Origin: Manduca sexta
Taxonomy: Eukaryota; Arthropoda; Insecta; Lepidoptera; Sphingidae
Assembly (NCBI RefSeq): GCF_014839805.1
Contig: NC_051116.1
Coordinates: forward strand, 310,001-374,000
Length of the DNA stretch: 64,000 nucleotides
Direction: 5' to 3'
Both the position numbers and the translations under genes were made by a program. Shown here piece after piece: positions 31,963 through 42,954 of this stretch. The notes under the pieces were generated by a model. It did not search any database. It was not told the origin of the DNA and was given only the letters and a program-made list of their open reading frames with translations. The first letter of the stretch is position 1. Every line of letters begins with the position of its first letter.

Positions 31963-33240
31963 ATTATTACTGTATAGAGTAATATTTGTGAAAAGAAATT
32001 GTGTACTTAAATATCATGTTCTGTCGATTTATCACTCACGTCACAGCGACGTGATTGTACGACAAGCCTATAATTTACATGAGCCTTATTCTGTATGAAT
32101 GTAAACTCGTAAAACGGCCGTGTTATTTTCGTGAAATTAGCATGGAATGGCATTCTGTATGCTAATTTCTATGAAAGGCGATGCAGTACGTTACGTGCTT
32201 CTTACGCATTGTCAAAATAACGCATGTCAAATTATCGAATGGAGCGTTGTAGTTCTTACAATTATAACTTCAAATATCAGCATTAACTTGCCCGTATATA
32301 TTCGTTTTACGCTTCAAAACGTTCTACCTCAATTTTGACATACTTGACGTTTAATTACGTCTGCAGATACAATGATTATCGCCTGATAAACGATAAAGAC
32401 GTTATATGACGTTATGTTCTGTTAACGTCCTATTACGTTTTGCAATTAGAAAATGGGCCGAGTGATGTATCCGATTAAAAATGTGATAAATATCATTGAT
32501 CATAAACTTATGTCAGTGCAAAATATTCGAGCATTGTCTTTTAAAATACTATACTTACTAAAAAGGAATGTAAACCATTATGCCTTCATTTCAATAGCAA
32601 TAAATTAGTCAAATATACATAAAGTAGAATTAAAACATATACAATTTGTTGCATTAATTTAGATTGGTTATAAAGTGTAAGCCAATGGACTTTATATAGA
32701 ATTTGACTTACATGGCTTATTTAAAAATGGAGGGAAAATATTTTTATATTCTATGAAGGGGATAATTCATATGGTAAAAGTAGGAGCCAGGAGATACGTC
32801 TCGTACAGGAGATACGTGCTTGCCAAAAGATGAGTGATTTTCGACCCTTCTTACAAAAAAATCCAAAACGAGGATTCAACTTTTGGCTGTCATGAAGAAA
32901 GAATAGGCATAATTTCATGAATGGCAGTTCAAATAAAATTAGAAGTGCTGTTACACTAATAAGAATACTTTATTTTTATCATAGCTTCACCATCAACTCC
33001 AAGTTACTCAGATATCTTTATGTTTTATATTATATGAATAGCAAATAAAAAATATACCCGCAAAAATGTTCTACGCCCTTGTCTTACGGTTTCATTTTCA
33101 TCTAAAGTCTTTTGGCTTAATTGCTATTTCGCGGATATGTCCGTGTTTACATGGAGCAGTAAAACGCCTCACTTACGCACTATATTACAGAATTATGATT
33201 AAGTATATTAGATATTAGAATACAGTAAGATATTTATACT
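31963..33240. other. Intergenic, nothing recognised
   Basis: Unique-looking AT-rich sequence without a coding or repeat signal that I can name. A 63-aa frame at 32147-32338 has no domain and no flanking splice or promoter logic. Confidence 0.4.
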
Positions 33241-33244
33241 TTGC

Positions 33245-33400
33245 TTTTATACCTGAGAATTTCTCTATAGGAATTTTGAAGGTGTGTAAAGTCTACCAAT
33301 ACGCACTAGGCCAGCGTGGCGGACTAAGGCCTAATCCTTCTCAGTAGTAGAGGAGGCCCGAGCTTAGCAGTGTGACGGTATATAATACAGGGCTGATATT
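33245..33400 (+). repeat. SINE family A, 3' part only
   Basis: Contains GAGAATTTCTCTATAGGAAT, GCCAGCGTGGCGGACTAAGG and the tail TATAATACAGGGCTGATATT. A SINE-B 3' piece follows at 33662-33795 (GATATGGCGATAGGCTTGCC). Confidence 0.65.
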
Positions 33401-34436
33401 ATTATTATATCTGCCGTTAATTTACTCCAATTAGATCGTCTTGTGTAGAATTAATACCACTAAATGTTGAAAATTAAATGATTGATTTCAACAATCGAAA
33501 TATTGTAATCTTACATAGCTAACAATGATTTAATTGTTTCACGTTGTTAGAATAAAGCAAGACTGTAAGACAACAACTAATGTTCAGGGTTTAGTATTTT
33601 CTTTTAATCTTACTCCTTAAATCTTTGGTTGAAATCCATGAAATTCATCTTATTTTATCTTGTTTTATGGTCAGTATCAGTCAGATATGGCGATAGGCTT
33701 GCCCCTATCACATCATGGGATGGAACACATAGCGAACAGTGGATGCCCTAGTTGCACCTCTGCTTTACCCTTCGGGGACAAAGGTGTGATGTTTATTTGT
33801 TTGTATCTGCCCTTTTCCCACGCCAATGTAGTTACACTTTAGTTAAGCATATTGCAATCTTAGATTAGCCCATGTTTTATCTTGTCAAACATGTTACAAT
33901 CATTGGGCTTAGTATTACGACCGGACGCCTACTGACGTCATCTTAAGAAATATAAAGCAAAGTATAAATAATTTTCTCAAAAATGTCTCGTAATTTTAAT
34001 TAATCGTGATTAGTATAATTTGGTATAAGCTCCCTAAAGTAAGATAGTTAAGGTAATGTTGATATTATTAGCATATTATTTATTGTTTTATATGTATGTT
34101 AAGTCTGTAGGGCTTGAATAAATTTCATAAAGCTGAATTGTGTTTTATTTTACTACCCAAGGTTCCAGAGCCATTGAAAATTAGTCTGTGGACCCTTGCT
34201 AACAAAATAAAAAGCCTTTTACAAACTTCGACCGAAATAAATTGGGTGCTTTTTGGCGGGCGACAGGCTTGCGCCCCTCGAGTTGAGTCCTATTATCTTA
34301 GAAGCATTCAATTGCGACTCTGGCACAATAAAACCAAGACTGTAATGTACACAAAAGTAATCCCCCATCTTAGTTTAGTCTTAAGGTAACCCAGACTATG
34401 GCCCATATAATTATAATATCACTCAATCAATACGGC

Positions 34437-34535
34437 ACTAGCCAGCGTGGTGGACTAATACCTAGGTAAACCCTCTCAGAACTAGAGGATTGTCGTCCTC
34501 AGCAACATGATAGTGTCTCATACAAGGCTGCTAAT
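34437..34535 (+). repeat. SINE family A tail fragment
   Basis: A decayed copy of the last 100 bp of SINE-A (GCCAGCGTGGTGGACTAATA, CCTCTCAGAACTAGAGGAT, TACAAGGCTGCTAATAAT), just downstream of the minus-strand pore-forming-like gene. Confidence 0.55.
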
Positions 34536-34578
34536 AATCAATAAATACGACAAAAAAAAACAAATTATTTACAAAAAC

Positions 34579-34584
34579 TTTATT
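34579..34584 (-). terminator. Poly(A) signal of the minus-strand pore-forming-like gene
   Basis: AATAAA on the minus strand begins only five bases past the TGA stop codon (TGATTTCTAATAAAG), so this transcript would have a very short 3' UTR. Confidence 0.6.
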
Positions 34585-34589
34585 AGAAA

Positions 34590-35468
34590 TCAACAAGACA
34601 CATCCATAAGTTTAACACCATATTCTTTATCATGAACAATAATTATAGAGTTAATATAAAACGTAAATTCCACTTCCTCCTTCGACTGCAGTTCATTCTT
34701 CAAATTACTTCTCTCCATAATAGCTCCTATATCCAAACCCCAGAATTTATGCCCTTTATGACTATCAGCAAAGATTGTAGCCAAATATCCTGACAAAAAT
34801 GAGGTATACTCCACTTCAAATGTCAGTATAACCTTGGTAGCTTGCAGTTTTGCAGTAATTTCTTGATGAGGCTTTAAAGAAATCTCTAACTCAGATTTTC
34901 CGATTGTTATAAACTGCCCTTGTTCGGAATCGTGTCCCCATTTTGACGTGTATCCGAACGAAGTCGTTCCCGCGCTGTCAATGTCAATGTCATACGAAAC
35001 GTCATCGATGACAGTTAAGCCGTCATTCTGCCATGTTGATTTGACGGTATTTTCAACCGTTTTCATAATACCCACATTGTATACAAAGGGTTGTTTGGTA
35101 TGGTTTTCGATCGTCTGCTGATGTATTGTTACATTTTTTACAGCCATATTAATTATTTTGCCATTCTTCGGAAATAAAATCCTATAAATTGGCTGCCATT
35201 GAAGACTTTCATACAAATCTCCCCACGGCGTAGGACTTTTAAGATAAACATCATTTGGTTCTTTTCCAAAGTATTCTTTAACACCCAGTTTCAAACAATC
35301 ATCAGTTAACCCAAAGTATTTTATTTCTTCTTCCGAAATGAGAGCTATATCTTCTCCCGTGACATATATTTTCAAATCGGGGTTATATTCGTCGAACGTG
35401 CCCGTTAAGTTTACATTTATCTTTGCCCAAACCATTGGAAGAAGCAGGAATAGCTGCAGAGCCTTCAT
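34590..35468 (-). CDS. Secreted aerolysin/ETX-MTX2-like protein, paralogue A (spherulin-2A-like)
   Basis: A single-exon coding region of 292 aa. It starts with a signal peptide (MKALQLFLLLPMVWA), so the product is probably secreted. A Trp/Pro motif KSPTPWGDLY lies at about residue 80. A long Ser/Thr-rich alternating beta segment follows (about 115-225), then GHKFWG near residue 245 and a beta-rich C-terminus. The layout and motifs suggest the aerolysin-like ETX/MTX2 fold. The frame is open 45 codons further upstream, but TTATTTTCAG sits seven bases before this ATG, and the upstream peptide has no signal-like character, so I prefer the ATG at 35468 after a 5'-UTR intron. Paralogues B and C lie 5-7 kb away. 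The biological role is unknown: defence, digestion or a non-toxic relative are all possible. Confidence 0.75.
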   Translation of the reverse strand: MKALQLFLLLPMVWAKINVNLTGTFDEYNPDLKIYVTGEDIALISEEEIKYFGLTDDCLKLGVKEYFGKEPNDVYLKSPTPWGDLYESLQWQPIYRILFPKNGKIINMAVKNVTIHQQTIENHTKQPFVYNVGIMKTVENTVKSTWQNDGLTVIDDVSYDIDIDSAGTTSFGYTSKWGHDSEQGQFITIGKSELEISLKPHQEITAKLQATKVILTFEVEYTSFLSGYLATIFADSHKGHKFWGLDIGAIMERSNLKNELQSKEEVEFTFYINSIIIVHDKEYGVKLMDVSC

Positions 35469-35604
35469 TGTGAGCCTGAAAATAAAGTAATATAGGTATT
35501 CTAATACATCTACGTAAACACAATGCGAAAATTGTAGTATAAAAATGTAAGGTGTATAAATTTTTTTCACGAGACCCATGTTTAAGTAAACACTAAAGTA
35601 CAAT

Positions 35605-35640
35605 ACTTGTTGAATATCATTGACAAGAGATTCTTATATA
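35605..35640 (-). promoter_or_regulatory. Core promoter of paralogue A (TATA and initiator)
   Basis: Minus-strand TATATAAG at 35640-35633 and an initiator-like TTCAAC with TCA at 35613-35611, about 29 bp apart, the usual arthropod spacing. The first intron's donor is not clear (CTC/GTGAAA near 35572 is one option). Confidence 0.45.
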
Positions 35641-36358
35641 GAAAAAATCTTCTAAAATCGTATAAATCTAGAATATATTATCTGTATGTTTTTTTATTTA
35701 TATTTTAAATAAATCACAATTCTGCCCATAAAGGGATGATTGAAGCGTGAATCAGTTTGCTAAATTTACTTCTTAATTAATATGAAGAATGACAGTTCTT
35801 TACGGTTTCAGATCGTAAAGAGCTCTGTCATGAAATGAAATGACTGCTCTACTCGAGAATCGAACTTAAGAACTCAACAGTTTCATAAATAACGAAGCTA
35901 TATTAGATTAATAGAGTAAGTAATCAATCAATAATCCTTGTAAGTATAAATTATAGCAAAACATCAATACCTATTCATATACACGTATGTATATTTATTG
36001 TTGATTGTAATAATCTCTCGCTAATGACACAATACAATTCCAAATGTTAATTTATCTTTATTTTCGTTAGTGCTAATCTCCTAAATACTTGAACCCAATC
36101 TGACAGAACTTTCATATGTTATTAAAAAATGTATCAATGCGTAATCTGGGCTAAATTTTATCCAAAAGAAGATTGAATACACGTGTTAAACTTCAAGTAA
36201 ACCCTAATTATTTATACATACAGTTAATTACCTTTCCGTTGAGCACGATCTACCGAATCAGGACAACACGTGTATGTAAACTGCAACAAACAATATATAT
36301 TTTCCGTGTTGCAGTCATATTAGACTGTTGGCAAAAAAAACTCACTGTTTTTCAAGAC

Positions 36359-36550
36359 AGGCCATTATGCGTGACAAGAATACCAAAGATTCAGCCTAAC
36401 TCCGACCGGAACAGCAGGATTTTTCTGGATTCTCCACAGGCTACTCGTTGTATACCTGAAGCTCCGAATGTTTCTGCCCGTTGTGTAACTACGTCTTTAT
36501 ACTCCATGAAGATTTGGCGTAACGTTACGTCGACCAACAGACATCCCCTA
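36359..36550 (+). repeat. Unclassified repeat, plus member of an inverted pair
   Basis: Closely resembles the reverse complement of 38806-38985 (shared CAGGCTACTCGTTGTATACC and GTTTCTGCCCGTTGTGTAA). In this copy the reading frame is shifted relative to its partner. Confidence 0.6.
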
Positions 36551-37069
36551 CAGGCGGCTTAATCATATCTAAAAAAAATTTAAAAAGAAAACTTTTTAAA
36601 AATGGCCGAGTTCTGAGATCATAAATATTAAAAAAGAAAAAATATATACACATCGCATGGAGAACCTTTGAAGTCGATAAAGAAATGCATGCATTTCTCA
36701 TATTATATCGACGTTTATTTAATTACTAGAATAAATAAGGAGTAAAACACTGCTAAAGGTAAGTATACCAAAATTTAAGTAAGAAAAATATTTGATGCTG
36801 TTTTGAAATTAATAACATTTATTTACCCTGGGCCCTCGAATTCATAGACTCGGGCAATTCTTAGAAAAGGAATGGATTTTCATTGTAGTTTTCGAAAGAA
36901 TATTTTACCTCAAGTTCTATTTGCTATTTTTTCATGTCACTAAACAGACTTTATTGCTTTTGATTTACTTGTAAATATCATATTGTAAGCAACATGAACA
37001 TGTCCGAACGCAATTATTTTGCTAAATCGACAAAGTGTTATATTTAGAACAATAACGCGAAGTGCGTGT

Positions 37070-37335
37070 ATCTTCAAGGTGTGTACGGGGTAGGCAGAAA
37101 TTAATGTAGGTTTCATCATAAGATTTTCATCATTTAATAAATGAATCCATGTAAGTTTTTCTCTGTTTGATCCCACTGTAATGTGGGGTTGGCTTAAAAC
37201 ATTTTTTGGTGCACCCACTTTTCGCCCATTTCTGTACAAAATATCTATAAAACTTAATATTTCGCCACCCAACTTGAACCCAGGACCGTCGATCCATGGC
37301 CTATATACGCTACCACTAAACCATGAGGAAATGAA
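37070..37335 (-). repeat. Possible tRNA-derived SINE
   Basis: On the minus strand, CCTCATGGTTTAGTGGTAGC followed by CGGTCCTGGGTTCAAGTT looks like tRNA boxes A and B at the usual distance. The 141-aa minus-strand frame at 36940-37365 runs through it and has no domain. I see no second copy here. Confidence 0.4.
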
Positions 37336-37593
37336 CATAGAACCGCAACATAGTTCCATACTCACACTAGATATTGTTTAGTAAGTTAAGACATGTTAAA
37401 CTATTTCAAACTGGCAGAAGATTAAACTGATCTTCACCCGTTTCTGATAGACCCAGTCGTTCTCTCGTTATTATCAACATGAGCACAGAACTTTGAATTA
37501 TAAATCAAGCGTCCCTAAGCGCTGGAAAACAAAACAGGCTACGATTTTATACAAAAAAAGCGTCACGATACTGATACATACAAAATTTTATCA

Positions 37594-37862
37594 TCTATAT
37601 ATATAAAAATTAATCCCTATTTCCCTTGGTCACGCCATCACGCGTGAACGGCTGGACCGAATTCACTTTTTTTTGTCTTTGTTATTATCAAGAGAAGGTT
37701 CTTATGAAAAAAAAATTCAAAAAATTGCGCGCAAAACTAGAAAATTTAAGAAAACTTAATATCATTTTACATAACTGTATTTAATATCATTTTACATAAC
37801 TGTGCAGAATTTGCGCTGCAAATTCTTAGTTAAGACGGGACAACGTCAGTCGGGTCAGCTAA
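37594..37862 (+). mobile_element. Non-autonomous Helitron
   Basis: It begins TCTATATATATAAAAATTAA, contains GAACGGCTGGACCGAATTCA, and ends GTCGGGTCAGCTAA (CTRR). The base before is A and the base after is T, as expected for insertion between A and T without target duplication. It includes a two-copy direct repeat with AATATCATTTTACATAACTG. It resembles short Helitrons common in Lepidoptera. Confidence 0.75.
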
Positions 37863-38805
37863 TAAAAGAAAAAATCATTGCGGGAAACGGCTTGATCAGG
37901 AAGGCAGCGGAACATGAGTTACGTAAAATAGGACAGGTGGTCGTCCAGGGCGTCAGATAGGGAGAAGGGCGGTTAAAGTGGAGAGGGGTCAACCAGCTCT
38001 GATTGAAATCTCATCATCTCCATAAGATTCACCAAAAAAGTACAATTGGGATCTAAATAAAAGTCACAGGAAAGTAGGTAGCGAAAAAATTCCCAAATAC
38101 TTGGGTAGATCGGATCTACATCCTGCATATAGGTTGATGGATGGATTGCGTCGTCTATCACATCATGGGACAGATATAAAGCCCCAGTATTAGTATACTA
38201 GTAGTGCTTCAGTCTAACTTTCCAGGTGAAAATGAACAATTGATGACAAAAAAGTAAGCTCGGAGTTTCTTTCTGCCTTTCTTCTTTGGGTAGTCATCAC
38301 TTAGCTAGTGAAAGGCTGGTAGGTTAGCCAGGCCAGGGCTCATGTCCTCGCCGGTGAGGATTGCGACGCATTATATCTTTATTTCCCCCTACTTGCCAGA
38401 CTGAGCTGGCTATTTTGATTTATACCTTGTTATTCCTTATAAATTCTATCCCTAATTTAAAAATGTCTATAGTTATATAAGTAATTTTAATTGTTATTTC
38501 TAAATAATAATTATTATTCCTATACATTGTTTTGACGTATCATAAGTGCAACTTTGTTCGCCTACGTGATACATAAACTATTTTTTATTTTTTTTTAATA
38601 GCCGTGATCTTATGTTACGTTACAATTTGCAACAAACATAGATTTGCAAACAAATTTCGTTATAGAAAAGTCTCTTCCGAAAACATTAATTATATATTAT
38701 ATTTAAAAAAAAAAATTGGAAATATTTTTATCTCTATATTTTAAAGTAATGTAGAGAGGTTATTTAAATATTAGTTTAAAATTAATAAGTTTATTTAATA
38801 AAGGA

Positions 38806-38985
38806 AACGTTTGCCACATCTTCAAGGTGTACGAAGGCGTAATTACACAACGGGCAGAAACGTTCGGGGCTCCAGGTATACAACGAGTAGCCTGTGGAGA
38901 AACCAGGAAGATCCTCCTGTTCTGGTCGGAGAGATTGAATCTTTGGTATTCGCGTCATGCACAATGGCCTAGTCTTGTTATAGGC
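38806..38985 (-). repeat. Unclassified repeat with a Cys-containing frame, minus member of the pair
   Basis: On the minus strand the frame stays open (38791-39009). It gives a peptide with RPLCMTRIPKIQ, a Trp and a CPLC knuckle, then a stop and AT-rich DNA with AATAAA-like strings. It may be the last part of a transposon or gene product. The family is not recognised. Confidence 0.45.
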
Positions 38986-39074
38986 TAAGTATGGAAAAGG
39001 AACCCACATTCAATACCAATGTAGAGTATACTGTTCTTTATTGGTGTACACAGTTGATAATTATCAGCTTTGTA

Positions 39075-39245
39075 CCTGGTGATGCTGGTGGTAGGATATA
39101 TTTTATATCCGCCCCCATAGCCACCACTGTACAAAAGGTGCTAAAACTTGCCATAGTGGCCCACGTAAGTATGTCGCCTTCGGAGGTCAGCCTGTGTATA
39201 TCCGGTTCCAACAGACCAGCATAATTGCGTCGACTGCCAAGGGGT
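39075..39245 (-). repeat. Dispersed repeat family R1, minus copy
   Basis: Reverse complement of the R1 body: GGTAGGATATATTTTATATC, then GTATATCCGGTTCCAACAGA and CATAATTGCGTCGACTG. Confidence 0.6.
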
Positions 39246-40084
39246 AAAGATCTCTCGTCAGTACAGCATTGCCCGATCCGAGAATCAAACCAAAACTTCT
39301 TCAGCCAACAAACCATAAACGCCACACATAGGAAGCGATATACGCGTGCGTGTAGGAATTGCAAACACATGTTTTCAACTTGTCAGATCTAGATCAAAGT
39401 ACATGTTTCACGGGCCTATGTCGCAGGCAATTTATATAATTCGACATTTCATAAACTATTTCTTGATACAGTCGTCAAAGGTAAATGTATTCACAAGTAA
39501 CACAAAGTAATATTTTTATATTAAGACTAGCTGTGCCCGCGGCCTCGTCGGCATGGAGATCATTGTCTCACAATTTTTTCCCGCATAGATCCCGATATTT
39601 TTTAAAGCCACGCAACCTCAGTACTAACCTCAGTAACCAACAGTAATCGTTATATTTCAGACAATTTTCATAAATCGTAATGTACTATGACCCTAAACCT
39701 TTCCTTAAGAATTGCACTATCTTTTAGTAAAAACCATACTAAACCCATTCAGTATATTTTGAGAAAATCGATAACATACAGACAGAGAGCTTAGGGGACT
39801 TTGTTTTATAATATGTATAGATAAATAACAGTTACTATGAGAATAATTAACATCTTTAACTATTCTTTTAATAAGAATAAAATCCCATATTAATATATTT
39901 ACTACAGATGGGCACGGGCCTTCTTTAGTACTGCGAGGGTTTGGACCTTGGCCATTCAAAATAACATTCCATATGTATATTTAAAATAATAATAAACTAT
40001 GGTTGGTTACATTATTAAGTATTGCCCTTTCGTGTCCTTTTAAAAATGTAAAAAGCCAAAATTCCGGATTGTTATACATTAAAA

Positions 40085-40295
40085 TCTATACATATTATAA
40101 AAGTACCCGTTTCTGTCTGTCTGTATATTATCGATTTTCTCAAAATCTACTGAACGGATTTTTATGAAATTTTATATGGAGATAGCTTAAGACCTTGAGA
40201 AGGTTATAGGCTTTCAATCCTGGGAAAATATATAACGGGAATTTTATCCCGGAAAACTCCTACACGCAGGCGAAACCGAGCAAAAACTAGTAATA
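40085..40295 (+). mobile_element. LINE-like 3' tail
   Basis: Contains TATCGATTTTCTCAAAATCT, AACGGATTTTTATGAAATTT, GAGATAGCTTAAGACCTTGA and CGGGAATTTTATCCCGGAAA. These are segments of the LINE-like tail shared across the window, here in part in inverse order. Confidence 0.5.
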
Positions 40296-40571
40296 TACAA
40301 AACGTGGGAAATCTATGACTGAAACATTATTACAATATAATTATAATGTTTAATTTGGCACACGGCATAAAGATATAAATGTTGTGAGAATAGAAATGCG
40401 AGCCGAGCGAACAAACTAGAACATCTTCGGACTTTTTAAAAATGACTAGACAGTTAATAAAATATCGCATCATACAAATTGCAAGCAACATCTGTATTGT
40501 CAACGAAGCAGATTTTTAACGCAGTGTGCAGAAATGGCTGACTGTTATTATTCCCACTCGTAATCTCTCAA

Positions 40572-40604
40572 TATAAAAGACATAATTTCTTCACACCAAT
40601 CAGT
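40572..40604 (+). promoter_or_regulatory. Core promoter of paralogue B (TATA plus initiator)
   Basis: TATAAAAG at 40572-40579 and the arthropod initiator TCAGT at 40600-40604 place the start at about A40602, 30 bp from the first T of the TATA box. The short first exon then runs to 40630 (AACAG, donor GTGAGT). Confidence 0.7.
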
Positions 40605-40860
40605 TCGAGATCAACGTCTAACAGAAACAGGTGAGTTCAACTTCCTTTACATTCTATTATTTCTATTTCTTTCTGTTACTAATTGTCTACTATCTGCTTT
40701 TGTTGAAGATAAATACAGCATAAACCAAGTTTCATGGTATTGTCAATGTAAAGATCACTGGACATTCTAGCCATAGTAACCATTCCTTGTGTCCCTCGGT
40801 TCTCTACAAGGTTGCATTAGAAAGGAGTTGTAAGTTAATATAAAACAATACCTATTTCAG

Positions 40861-40869
40861 ATGCAATGA
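40861..40869 (+). other. Two-codon upstream ORF overlapping the paralogue B start
   Basis: ATGCAATGA begins at the first base of exon 2; its stop TGA overlaps the main ATG (ATGA). If the acceptor is used as predicted, every mRNA of B carries this minimal upstream frame. Confidence 0.5.
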
Positions 40870-41765
40870 TATCCCGAAGCGCAGCCATCCTTCTCCTGTT
40901 ACCTCTGGTCATCCACGCCAGGATCAAAGTCACCATCATCGCCTCCGACAAAGATGGCGATAGACAAATACACGTCGCCGGTACTGACGCTGACACCATC
41001 AGTGATACTGAGGTCACCACCTTCGACCTCACAGATGAGAATCTGAAGAACAGCATCCATGCTTACACCAACGAACACCCCGACGACGCTTTCCTCAAGA
41101 GTCCTACACCGTGGGGCGATCTTTACAAAACCTACAACTGGCCAGAGGTCACCAGGGTCCTTACTCCACTGAGGGCGAAGATCTTATCCGTCACAAACCA
41201 TCCCGCGGTTTTAACAACCCACGTGTACAACAACACCACTCCGAAGACTTCGACTTTCCCCGCCAAGATCCATGAAGATGTCCACAACACGCTCACTTCT
41301 ATTTGGGAAACGACAGGCGATTTGACGCCGCAAGACATTGATTATGAGTTTGATATCAAAGCTGAGTCTTGGGACAATCACGGCTTTACTTACGCTGCTA
41401 AATGGGGTCAAGAGGTAGTCAAAACTCAAATGTTTACAGTTGGACTGGAATCTGGTGCTCCAATTACTCTTGAACCGAAGCAAAGTGCGGTGGCAGAGCT
41501 CCATGTTACTAAGAACATGATGAGAGTCCAGCTGGATTACGAAGCCACTTTAACTGGATCTACGGCTGCACACTTTAGCAAGGCTCACAAAGGTCATCGT
41601 TTTTGGGCCTTTGCTGTTGACGCGGTGATGGCTGCTGGAAATATGAGGAGGTCTGTGAAGAGTTCAGAGGCGATCCAAATTGTGTATTACACTGAGCCTA
41701 AGCTGATTGTGAGGAAAATGGAAACTAATGAAATGATGTTCTCTACTCCAATGAAGTTTTACTAA
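40866..41765 (+). CDS. Secreted aerolysin/ETX-MTX2-like protein, paralogue B (spherulin-2A-like)
   Basis: An intact single-exon coding region of 299 aa, behind a non-coding first exon (40602-40630) and an intron ending CTATTTCAG at 40860. The signal peptide is MISRSAAILLLLPLVIHA. The family motif KSPTPWGDLY is followed by a Ser/Thr-rich segment (VYNNTTPKTSTF) and alternating strands typical of beta-pore-forming toxins. KGHRFW lies near residue 242. Codon use is GC-richer than in A and C, which suggests high expression. A complete TATA/initiator promoter and an AATAAA 13 bases past the stop support an active gene. The family assignment is from motif and layout; no activity should be assumed. 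The pairing with A and C points to tandem duplication with one inversion. Confidence 0.85.
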   Translation: MISRSAAILLLLPLVIHARIKVTIIASDKDGDRQIHVAGTDADTISDTEVTTFDLTDENLKNSIHAYTNEHPDDAFLKSPTPWGDLYKTYNWPEVTRVLTPLRAKILSVTNHPAVLTTHVYNNTTPKTSTFPAKIHEDVHNTLTSIWETTGDLTPQDIDYEFDIKAESWDNHGFTYAAKWGQEVVKTQMFTVGLESGAPITLEPKQSAVAELHVTKNMMRVQLDYEATLTGSTAAHFSKAHKGHRFWAFAVDAVMAAGNMRRSVKSSEAIQIVYYTEPKLIVRKMETNEMMFSTPMKFY

Positions 41766-41777
41766 TATGTGCTGTCG

Positions 41778-41783
41778 AATAAA
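41778..41783 (+). terminator. Poly(A) signal of paralogue B
   Basis: AATAAA 13 bases after the TAA stop codon, followed by a T-rich stretch (TATTTTTCT, TTTTTTGTTTT). Confidence 0.75.
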
Positions 41784-41789
41784 TTATTT

Positions 41790-42930
41790 ATATTATTTTT
41801 CTAAACTTCTTTTTTGTTTTAATTTTTCTTGCCTGTAACTACCACAGATCTTTTGGGCTTGTAATCGGCTCGGTCACCGTGTCATCTAACTTTGCTGTCT
41901 AAACAGCCAACCCACTTCTCACTGTCGTGTTGTTCACTAGGTTAACCATTCCGTTAGTCATTCAAATAAAAGTTCAGGATTCAGTCCTCAAATCAAACTG
42001 TTATATTAATTAACATGTAAGTTGTTAGCGGAATTATGTAAGTTGCAGATTTACACCCAATATGGGTCCCGGTGATCCATAGAGACATCTGATCGTTAAA
42101 GGTTACGGGTATTACAATTATAAAACAGTAATGGAAACTGAGTAACAGTCATTATCCTATAGAGCCAATCGAACTGGCGATCAACTACATTCTTAAATCA
42201 TTTGTAGAAGCATACTAAAGAACAGTATAGTAAGTATTAATTAGTAAGTATGTACTCTTTTAATTGAATGTTCATATTTTCGTTTAGTTCAATCCAAACA
42301 CATTAAACACATAGTTATAGACTGGACATCAAGACCAAATTTGTGCTCCGAAAGTTATTGCCAATTGGTAAGAAGTCGTTTTATTTGAAATGTTCGTATG
42401 ACGAGTCAATCTCAGTCAGTCACAGCGTCCTTAGATATTAATACAAAAATAAAGTATTTACAGAACATACGCTGATATTCGCATTAAAAACATAAATCAC
42501 GGTATGAAAAGAATATGTATTGTACATACATAGGTGTTTTGCTGTTTCATAGCATATTGAGTAACCATCGCAAGAGCGCAAAATTTTTGTATGACAATCT
42601 TAGAACTCTTTGATTTAATCTAAGCTATCTAAAGCAACAATAAATTATATGGTTTAAATTCGACAATGTATTCTTGGTTCTTTGGACTTTGTAATATTTA
42701 TGTGTAATTTTACTAACAATCAAGTATCGCTTGTTTTTAGTAGTACCAGCTATAAATCCAATAAAAAACTTGTGTGCAGAAAGACGCCAATATCGAGGAA
42801 TGTAAGTGGGGCAATTGCTTCTTGACATACTGTACATTTTGAATATAATGCACGGCGCGGAGTTATTAGCTAGCCCTACAGGTAACTGTTTAATTTCTTT
42901 ACAGTTTCAAACATTTGCTTTCGAGTCTTA
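41790..42930. other. Spacer between paralogues B and C
   Basis: No repeat of the named families and no coding signal. It should contain the promoter of C. A GTAACT/TTTACAG pair (about 42882-42904) could be a further small 5'-UTR intron, but I cannot confirm it. Confidence 0.4.
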
Positions 42931-42954
42931 GTTACATGAAGACCTGGAATAACT

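Larger units (their letters stand above)
35700..40560. other. Intergenic region between paralogues A and B
   Basis: No gene recognised. It contains an inverted pair of an unclassified repeat (36359-36550 and 38806-38985), a SINE-like element (about 37070-37335, minus), a Helitron (37594-37862), an R1 copy (39075-39245, minus) and LINE-like tails (39700-39830, 40085-40295). No further copy of the pore-forming-like family is seen. Confidence 0.5.

Noticed and set aside
35469..35603. N-terminal extension of paralogue A from an ATG at 35603
   Set aside because: It crosses a good splice acceptor, lacks signal-peptide character, and the ATG at 35468 gives a start like that of paralogue B.
36940..37365. 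141-codon minus-strand frame
   Set aside because: No domain or family resemblance, and it overlaps a tRNA-like SINE.
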